Of a DNA stretch of 64,000 bases, positions 56,772 to 64,000 are shown piece by piece. Both the position numbers and the translations under genes were made by a program. Position 1 is the first letter of the stretch. Every line of letters starts with the position of its first letter. The stretch comes from Ascochyta rabiei (Eukaryota; Ascomycota; Dothideomycetes; Pleosporales; Didymellaceae): NCBI RefSeq assembly GCF_004011695.2, contig NC_082425.1, positions 62,001-126,000 on the forward strand, given 5' to 3'. The notes beneath the pieces were generated by a model. That model searched no databases, was not told where the DNA came from, and was given only the letters and a program-made list of their open reading frames with translations.

Positions 56772-57929
56772 TTATTTAGAAATTCGTCTCGACGCCTGCT
56801 CTTCCCTCTCTGCCTCGAGTAGCTTCTGCCATACTAACCAAGACCAGCTTGCATGGTCTGGCCCATCGTGTTCCAAGTCCAGCAACCTGGCCAGCTTAAT
56901 GATTTTCGATTCATAAAGGGCGTCACCTATGATATGCTTGTCTACAATTTCCACGAATAAAGTTTCGGCTGACTTGTTGTAGTCCGGGCTGATCTTCAGG
57001 GCGGGATCCATCAGAGCAGTCATAGCGTAGACTCTGTCCCGTGGATCGGCACAATTCGTGCGAGGCCAGTATTCGATTCCAATTCCCCAGGGAACAATGT
57101 ATCTATAACGGGACTCGGTGTTCATGAAACCTCGTGCTTCGAAAATTCGTCCGGTTGCACTCTTTGGATGTTCATCGACAAGTTGCACAGGAACTATAAG
57201 CCTCGATGGAAACTGTCTTGCACGAACAGCGAATATCTTATCGACAATTGGTGCGGGTATACATGTTGGCCCGCATTGTAGCTCAAGCTCGGCTGCGAGA
57301 ACGCATTCCTGCACTATCCAGGCTCTCGACCAATACGGATCTTGAAGCAGTGCCGCGAAAGCAGGATTTCCTGTCATTTCAAAGGCGGCAAGGTCTGAAG
57401 GAGAGTATACAGTATGCGTTTCCGGATCGAGAATAAGATCTGCCAAGATCATCATAGCTCGTGAGTAGTCGTCTCTAGCTGGACCAAGCCAGATCAATAC
57501 TTTCGAGGCCCTAGAATAGATCCGGCCCATGATACCAACTTGATGATTCCTCTCGAGATTGCTTGTTTGGTCGATGCACAAAGCGTCGATCCAGAGGCAT
57601 CTCGACTCGGTGCCCCGCGACTGGTCCATCCGCCTCTGACGAAGGAAATCCCAGAGATTCCGACGGACCAGGAATGACTCCCCGTTCAGTTTAATGCTTT
57701 TCGTCGCGGCTTCGGGGCCCCACATATAGGACAACGCAACAAATTCTTCGTCCAGAGAGGCTAATCGGAGGCTGCACGAGATAGGCTCGTCGTCGTCGTT
57801 CGTATCGTCGTTGAGTATCTCCAGAAGTCGGATGGTGCTGCTGTTCCCGATCGGCAATGGTATGGTGCCGTAGATTTCTGCGTTTCTGGTTGACAATGTT
57901 GGCGCGGAAGCTTCTTCGTGGGTGGTCAT
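56772..57929 (-). CDS. HET-domain protein (heterokaryon incompatibility type)
   Basis: Single-exon gene of 385 residues. The HET domain occupies about residues 65-210: EEFVALSYMWGPE (block 1), CLWIDALCIDQTSNLERNHQ (block 2), then MGRIYSRASKVLIWLGPA and DPYWSRAWIVQECVLAAELE (block 3). Such proteins trigger programmed cell death after fusion of unlike fungal cells, often as the output of NLR receptors, though most family members are uncharacterised. The C-terminal half (ADPRDRVYAMTALMDP) is typical of the family. There is no attached repeat domain and no NLR gene next to it. The protein is shorter than many relatives (600-700 residues) but has a normal end, so I regard it as intact. Confidence 0.92.
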   Translation of the reverse strand: MTTHEEASAPTLSTRNAEIYGTIPLPIGNSSTIRLLEILNDDTNDDDEPISCSLRLASLDEEFVALSYMWGPEAATKSIKLNGESFLVRRNLWDFLRQRRMDQSRGTESRCLWIDALCIDQTSNLERNHQVGIMGRIYSRASKVLIWLGPARDDYSRAMMILADLILDPETHTVYSPSDLAAFEMTGNPAFAALLQDPYWSRAWIVQECVLAAELELQCGPTCIPAPIVDKIFAVRARQFPSRLIVPVQLVDEHPKSATGRIFEARGFMNTESRYRYIVPWGIGIEYWPRTNCADPRDRVYAMTALMDPALKISPDYNKSAETLFVEIVDKHIIGDALYESKIIKLARLLDLEHDGPDHASWSWLVWQKLLEAEREEQASRRISK

Positions 57930-58231
57930 GGTGAACCACGGTCCTCGCCAGGTGCTGGCGATTGGTCACGTGGGGGCGAAAGCGACGCCAGACACCGCTA
58001 CAACTTTGGATAACTGGCTAGTAGAACAAATCGGATGTCATTCGTCTGTTATATAGAGTTCTCGTCCGTGTAGGAAGTAGAATGGTGGCAAGGCTGGAAG
58101 GTTTCTGCCCGCATGTTCACACGCTAGCGTGACTGCTAATGCAGAAGCGACGCCTGACTAGCGACACAGCCCCCAGTCTTGCATCGTGCGTTGGCTACAG
58201 CTACGATATGTATCAGTAGTTTTACGCGCAA

Positions 58232-59600
58232 CTATACCTCAATCCACTCCTCATCGGTATGATTCACAGCCGACGTCTTTATATGCAACTCTCGATCCCA
58301 AATGCCTCCCTTCTCAACAGCTCCAAACACATCTTCCCAAGCCCTTCCAATATCCACCTCATCTCCAACCATGTCCATACCAATTTTCCTTGCCACTGCT
58401 CTGATATCTTCCATCACATCCTCCGCGCTCTCATACCCCCCATTCCAAGCCTTGACCAGCACCTTGCCCAATCCCTCTTCTTCCAGCTCCTGCCACAACC
58501 CCTCATATCCTCTCTGAGCAATCGCACACTCCAGAGTGTGGTGGTTCTGCCCATAATCTGCGGTCATATCATCTCACTTCGGACTCGACGGCTCCCACGG
58601 CCATCCGATCTTATCCTGCTCACTACCCGTCATCAGCCGCCACACGAAGGTCGCCCGTTGAAACAGGTCCGATTTGACACCGAGCATTTCTTTGCCGTCT
58701 TCGGTGTAAACGAATTTTTCGCCACCGGGGTTGTCACTTCTATCGTCGAAAGGTTCTTCAGCTCTGTGCTCTGGCGAGAATTGGCTAAACGATAGAGTGT
58801 TCAAGCCTTCGGGGATAGTTAGGGCGTTGACGAAGCCGGTGAGTGCGATGGAGAAGTCTGGATGGAGCCAGTGTGAGCCCAAGACGCCGAAGTTGGAGAT
58901 GATAGTTCTATGGGAGTGCAGAAAAGAGATAGCCGAAAGAGTCTGAAGCGCCCAGCGGTAGTAAAACGATAGTACAATTTTGTCTTCTTGAGGTGAGGAG
59001 TTGATGATGGGCGCTATTATGTTGGGCAGAGTCATGCCACTCATAGGACCAGGTGTGAGTTTCTCTAAAAGCAGGCCGCCTATTTTGTTGTCGTACTCCC
59101 CACTGATGATCCCATTCAGGACCCCGTTATAGCTTGGGTTTCATCAGTATCGCCTGTAATCGCGTCAATGTAAGCTTCATACCGGACAATTTGTGGATGA
59201 TCACCACTCAATCTTTCATATATACTCTTCAAGCGATTCACAGCCCAAGCGTTAGTTTCTCTCGGATCGCAGATCTTCTCTGATATCTAATATACAATGA
59301 TCTGTCGTCCATCTCGGTGCGGTACATACGCCGCTTTTTCATAAGAGTTGGCGTAATAGGTTTTGGAGTCCTCAGGCGCCCGGCTAGCCTCTTCTGGTGC
59401 ACGATTGCCGTAGTAGGGCCAATGGCGGCCTTCGGGGAACAGGATGTTTTTGTCTTCAAGCGCTGGAAGGAGGGAAAAAATATGCCCATGGCTGTGTCTA
59501 CCTGATACCAGATCACTTTTGGGTTGAGCAGGCGTTGAGATAGATGCGAAGATGAAGGTGGAGACTAGACTGATTAGGCAACCACAGGAGTTTGCCTGTT
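58232..59600 (-). pseudogene. Broken kinase-like gene: two in-frame stops and a frameshift
   Basis: A once continuous minus-strand reading frame can be followed over 1.3 kb. From the right: LPALEDKNILFPEGRHWPYY, a TAG at 59287-59289, ISEKICDPRETNAWAVNRLK and HPQIVRYEAYIDAITGDTDE, a one-base frameshift near 59131-59138, then SYNGVLNGIISGEYDNKIGG, LQTLSAISFLHSHRTIISNF, IALTGFVNALTIPEG, a TGA at 58574-58576, and a C-terminal part QRGYEGLWQELEEEGLGKVL to 58232. The middle resembles a protein-kinase fold in which HRD is replaced by an SNF-like sequence and DFG by TGF, so it was probably a pseudokinase even before decay. TAG and TGA could come from CAG and CGA by RIP. The true start and the nature of the N-terminal part are unclear; an intron could in principle hide the TAG. 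Confidence 0.6.
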
Positions 59601-59938
59601 TCGGCCAAGCGTGATAGGTGTGACTGCTCTATGGATTCGCAATCGTTGTACCCTCTGGGGTTGTGTTTCTGTGAATCACCAGAAGTATGGTCGGTGTTTG
59701 TGCATAAACTTTGTCCGGCTTACCGATTGTAATGTCAATCAAAAATCGAATATCGCTAGTGAGCAAGTGTTCTTCTGGCACTCCAAGGCCTTGATCGATA
59801 GTGCATACCTAGGTGTTGATCAAAGTATCATACAAGTTGCTGAAATGATCCGGAACAACAGGGTGTAGTGCTTTCGGAATACCTCTCGCCCCGGCTTCCA
59901 GGGAGGCCTCAGAAATACCCTACTGCGATCTCATGCCA
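59601..59938. other. Intergenic
   Basis: About 340 bp without a supported feature, between the pseudogene and the 3' end of the disrupted transcription factor gene. Confidence 0.5.
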
Positions 59939-62469
59939 TCAATATCGTGTCAACACAGTCTCGCCATCTAAGCCACCATAGAAGCTGCCAAAGAGGCTCC
60001 CGTTGATATTCTGTAGAGTCCAGTCATCGTCGAATGCGGGCAATGGCTGCAACCATTGCTCGTCCCATCCTGTGAATAGCTGCTCCGCAGCGTTCGGTGG
60101 CGCATTAGTGGGTGTAGGGAGCAATCGCTCAAGCTCAGACTCTGTTGTACCTCGCACCTTCGGCTGAAACTTGATGGTACCAAAGTACGGAACGTGAACT
60201 TGAAGCCTGCCGTCGTTGTCGACGAGCTCTCCGTCACACTCGGCTACAGTGTCGTCGCCCTTGGTCACGACCGCGCTATATCCAACACCTGTTGCTGCAT
60301 CTGCTTCAACATCCAGAAGGCGTTGCATTATGATGCACAGCTTTGCAGCAATCTCATCGTTCTCCATGTCTTTGAGGATTTGGAGGGTGCGCTCCATCAA
60401 CCCGCGATCGCTTACATGAGTATGCGCCAGGAAACTCGTTGTAGATGCATCAGCGTGCGTTCGTACTTCGATTCGTGCAACGCACATTGCTGTCAGAGCA
60501 ATCAAGGTAAGGTAGTCGATGCTTCGGCAGTAAAGCCCTCCAGGAGTCCACGCGCGAAAGGCGATGAAACGGGAAAGGATCTCGCGGCTGGCGTGGACGA
60601 TTGCGATCTTACTGTGACTGTGTTTGCTCACACCTGACACTAGGCAAGGCAAGTGTAGTCGAATGAGAAGATGATAGTGCGATAACTGATAGCAGATCCG
60701 CATTGTCTCCTGCAATGGATAAAGTCCACCTTTGCGGATTTCCTCAAGGCTCGGTATCAGCCACCATTGAGGAGGCATCTCGTCGCTAGCTTTTCGCAAT
60801 GACGTATCGATCTCAAACACCTTTGTGATATCGTCTCCATCTCGTCTCATTATGCGTTCTGCGATGGCGCACTGCAGACGCGCCAGGCGATCGAGTGGTT
60901 GAACAGCTGGTGACGCTGCACTGACAGCGCACTCTAATGAGGAATATGGCAGCCCTAGGGTAAGTGATAGGTAGCGATCCATATGTACCATATGAAGGCA
61001 CATATGTTCAGCATCAAAGTTGCTTCTTGTGCCAGGGTCGAGGAATCTGTTGGATGCCAAGTTTTGATTCCGATGCAGACCGATCAACTGTGCAATAGAT
61101 ATCGCACGACGCAGTGAAATCCAAGCGCGATGAAGCTTTCCAGCATGGTTTCGAATCATGGCTTCGATCATGATGCATGCGATGCCCTCAACGGAAGTAG
61201 TCAGCTCTTCGTTGGTGGTCACGAGGCGAAACGCGGTTTCGACAACCTTGAGCGATATTTGCGCATAGTGATCGCGAAGGGCTTCAGGAAACACTGTGAG
61301 CGCTCCTTGCGAAAGACTACTTAGCATGAGCAGCTTCTGTGCTATCAAAACAGGATGCGAGCCTGGCGGTGGTAGTCGTAGCATCTCTTGCGTGGACCAG
61401 AGTTGCGGACTATCCGAGGCAGGCGAAGGCGCCTGAAATAACATGTGTAGATGTTTCGAAAGATCAGGGGGTAACTGGCAGATGCGGTCGATTTCGGTTT
61501 GGGCAGGCCACACTGCGATAAGGTCTCGAGCCAGTCCAGTGTATTCGCTGGCCAGCGAAATCTCGGAACACTGAAATTGGCTCACTGGTGTGAACATCGT
61601 TTCGTAGGGCGTTGGGTTGTCAATAAGTCCAGAAGACTCGTTCCTTCGCGTCGTGAAGCTATCGTCCCTCCTGACCAGCTTGTCGAGAACATCCTCCAGC
61701 GTGTCCAACCGTACGTAGTACGGCCCGTAACGGTTACGGGTTACGGCCGTAAATATAGTAAGTAACGGCAATTATATGAGCCGTAGCCGTATACGTACTG
61801 TAGCTATACATAAAGCTGTAATACAGTTGTAGTACGGCTAACCTTAGTGTTAACAATAGGGGGATAGGGGGGGCCGCACGGGCCACTATCGTCAAAACTC
61901 AACACCACGCCTAACGCGAGGCCTCAACAGTATTACCACCTCCTCCCCCACCACGCTACAACGCGATTATCGCGTTTTTTTTTTAATGTTAACACGCACA
62001 AAGGCAGATAAAGCCTATAGAACACGTTTCTAAGCACAGAAGTGTTACAGGATGGGCCTCCTTTACAGTTATTAACTACGCTAGACTAAAAATAGCAACT
62101 GTACACCCGTAGCTACGTCTCTACGCTGTAAAGTAGGCCTACGCCGTAATTTTAGGACGTAACGGCCAACAATAATTGCCGTTACTTACGGCAATCGACC
62201 TTTGCCGTAGCCGTTTACTTACGGTTGGACACGCTGACATCCTCAATTCTGCTAAGGCGCACCCCAAGCTTATCCTTGTTTGTTGGACTACTCACAACAG
62301 GCTCTTCAATATACTCCTGACTGAGACAATCATCGCCTCGTGTGATGCAGTTCCTACATGCAGTGTCCTCGGGCGAAGCGAAGATGCAGCGAACCTTGCG
62401 CCGCTTGCACTCCCAGCAGTTGCGCGTGCCCTTACGGACTTTTCGTCGCTTGGTGGACGGCTCTGACAT
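59939..62469 (-). pseudogene. Zn2Cys6 transcription factor gene split by a hAT-type MITE
   Basis: The ancestral gene was a single open frame of 660 codons on the minus strand. The N-terminal part (62245-62469) encodes NCWECKRRKVRCIFASPED and CRNCITRGDDC, a zinc cluster C-x2-C-x6-C-x9-C-x2-C-x6-C, and the start of the linker (KLGVRLSRIEDV). The rest (59939-61696) encodes LDKLVRRDDSF and the fungal-specific TF domain, with AWISLRRAISIAQLIGLHRN near its centre. A 540-bp insertion lies between them; leaving it out together with one 8-bp target copy restores frame exactly (1,983 nt). As it stands the first part reads 84 residues and stops inside the insertion, so only the DNA-binding domain would be made. 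A fresh in-frame ATG inside the insertion (61769-61771) opens the C-terminal part. Confidence 0.88.
61697..62236. mobile_element. Non-autonomous hAT-type MITE, 540 bp
   Basis: Bounded by perfect 17-bp TIRs, CAGCGTGTCCAACCGTA at 61697-61713 and its complement at 62220-62236, and by the 8-bp direct duplication ACATCCTC (61689-61696 and 62237-62244). CA(G)-starting TIRs with 8-bp target duplications are the hAT hallmark. Sub-terminal GTAAGTAACGGCAATTA-type repeats occur near both ends in opposite orientation, and many ACGG/CGTAA words occur inside. No transposase is encoded. Unlike the large AT-rich elements it has kept many CpG-containing words. Confidence 0.9.
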
Positions 62470-62680
62470 TTGAGATCGGCGACAATTAGTTGGAGTAATG
62501 ATAAAAACGTGAGAAAAATGGGAGATGGTAGAGATGCAAGTTAGGTGGTCCCTTCTTGTTCACTTTGTCCGAATTCGGCCGAAACGTGCTTACGTCTCTC
62601 CTGATGACAGCGCCATTGAATCAACACAACGCAAAGGTCATGCTATACTTCAGTCACTACAGAACTCGCTTGTGCAAATC
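62470..62680. other. Short intergenic spacer
   Basis: Between the start of the split transcription factor gene and the 3' end of the NmrA-like gene. No feature seen. Confidence 0.5.
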
Positions 62681-63873
62681 TCACGCCTTGCCATCAAAAG
62701 CTGCTTTCCAAATCTTTTCCGCGGTCTCAGACTCGTGATCGGGCAGCAACTTGTTCCACTCATCGCTTGTGTCAATCGCGCCCTCCTTCGCGGCCAGCAA
62801 AAGGCCAGTTATGAAGACCTTGCTTACCGCCTCAACATGATCTGGGTGGAGAGTTGGGTGGTGCAGTATGGGCACCCACGAGCTAGTCCAATCGCCAGCT
62901 TCCAGACCCTCCGTGGAAATTCTGGTGACGTCGAATTCCGCACCTGCATAGCATTGATCAGCGCATGTTCTCACTACCCTTGAAAGTACTGAGGAATCGC
63001 AATCGACTTACCGCGTATGTTCTGTCCCAGCTCGATGAGCTGGTCAATTGAGAGGATTGACCCTCTTATGCCTCCAATGACAGGCCACACGCCTTCATAT
63101 TCCACGGCCTTTGTGACGACACTCGCCAGGTCTTTAACTGTGGTGAAACTCAGTACATCTCCCTCTCCACCCTCCCGGATGAGCATTCTCCTGTTCTGAA
63201 AGTCGAACGGCGTCTCGAGACTCTGAACATGCTTGGCCGTCATGTAGGGGCGGGAGAGATAGTCCGTGAACATGCCGGGCTGGAAGAGACTGTACTCGAG
63301 CACCTTATTGTCTTTGTTGATCTCCTGCAGATATTGACGAGTTTCGCCTTTCCAAGAGAACCAGGACATGTGGTCCAACTTGGTGCTGGCACCTGTTAGT
63401 CATGACGGAGGGCAGAGTAGGGTGATGGATAACAGAAGACTCACGAGAACCATTCACTAGGTGCAAAGCGCGTCACGCCGGCGCTGATCGAGGCGTCGAT
63501 CAACTTCTTCTGGGCAGCTGCTGCCTCCGCCTGGCCGAGGTGGGCAGCGAGGAAGGAGAGGACAGTGTGTGTGCCCTTGAACAGAGAGACCAGTTCGTCG
63601 GTGGAAGAGTAGTCTGTTTTGGCGTATGTGACGCCGGAAGCTGTGTCGCTGGCAGGAACATCCTGATAAAGTCAATTTGGCGGACCCTAGGCTCAGAGAC
63701 GCGTCGACCTTACCCTCCGAGTGAGTACCAAAATATTGTGCTTTTGAGTAGCTACAAGAGCATCGATGATCTCCCTTGCGACACCTAGGAATGTATGAGT
63801 ATCAAAGCAGGAGTGAATGCTGGATTTGAGGTATCGTACTACCGGCGCCACCTGCGATTGCGATCTTGACCAT
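62681..63873 (-). CDS. NmrA-like/isoflavone-reductase-like NAD(P)-binding protein, five exons
   Basis: Atypical SDR-type protein of 318 residues. Exons are 63843-63873, 63714-63784, 63445-63662, 63012-63385 and 62681-62943; all five keep phase with GT-AG introns. The N-terminus MVKIAIAGGAGGVAREIIDA holds the GGxGGxxR NAD(P)-binding motif typical of NmrA and isoflavone-reductase-like proteins. Other family features are TVLSFLAAHLGQAEAAAAQK, GVTRFAPSEWFS (equivalent of the RFxPSEFG motif) and YSLFQPGMFTDYLS. Members are NADPH sensors in nitrogen regulation or reductases of small phenolics; this one is closer to the phenolic reductase-like group in FAPSEW. It ends normally and has about 130 bp of sequence before the window edge. 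Confidence 0.9.
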
Positions 63874-64000
63874 GATCGATGATGTTACGAATACTCGCTG
63901 TATGCGAGGTTGAAGTATCGTATGATTTTGGAGAGGATACAGAGACTTGCTGTATGAAAGGAGGTAGTCGGTGACGATTGTGTTCTATATACCTGCTTCG

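Overview
The window is a piece of a filamentous ascomycete chromosome (Pezizomycotina, probably a dothideomycete). The genes have short GT-AG introns, mostly 45-60 nt. Their families are fungal: AA9 copper monooxygenase, Zn2Cys6 regulators, HET protein, class III chitin synthase, hybrid histidine kinase, Csm1/Pcs1 monopolin subunit. GC-balanced gene blocks alternate with AT-rich, stop-riddled blocks in which repeat copies differ by C-to-T and G-to-A changes, the signature of repeat-induced point mutation (RIP). Gene models were spliced by eye; every exon set I report keeps frame across its junctions.

Left part (0-26 kb): an AA9 protein with an unusual copper-site residue; a gene-poor stretch; a RIP-damaged pogo/Fot1-type transposon (3.84-5.97 kb); then a compact group of Zn2Cys6 regulator, secreted FAD oxidase, flavin monooxygenase and MFS permease that looks like a small catabolic or detoxification cluster. 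After it come household genes: tRNA pseudouridine synthase (Pus4/TruB), a six-exon hybrid histidine kinase, a small Cys-containing protein, a divergent mitochondrial pair (MTP18/MTFP1-like and ATP synthase subunit k), and Csm1/Pcs1 with a RIP-mutated partial duplicate of its 3' end beside it.

Centre (26.3-45.0 kb): one 18.7-kb AT-rich block that appears to be a single large transposon. It is flanked by a perfect 9-bp target duplication (AGTGGCATG), starts and ends with TTATCTCAT / ATGAGATAA, and has diverged terminal inverted repeats of roughly 130-180 bp. Its core carries the ruins of a RecQ-type helicase (plus strand) and of a protein I match from memory to the DUF6589 family (minus strand). 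A 7.0-kb chromodomain Ty3/gypsy retrotransposon (LTRs 487 bp, target duplication ATACT) and a second pogo/Fot1 element are nested inside. The insertion ends 83 bp upstream of the Csm1 start codon. This is the best candidate for an unusual system in the window.

Right part (45-64 kb): short-chain dehydrogenase, phenol-hydroxylase-like FAD monooxygenase, class III chitin synthase with a long low-complexity N-terminus, a third pogo/Fot1 element between two copies of the chitin synthase 3' flank, a HET-domain protein, a broken kinase-like gene, a Zn2Cys6 regulator split by a 540-bp hAT-type MITE (17-bp perfect TIRs, 8-bp target duplication), and an NmrA-like reductase gene.

The three pogo/Fot1 elements have unrelated TIR sequences, yet each TIR holds two direct sub-repeats whose starts are exactly 17 bp apart.
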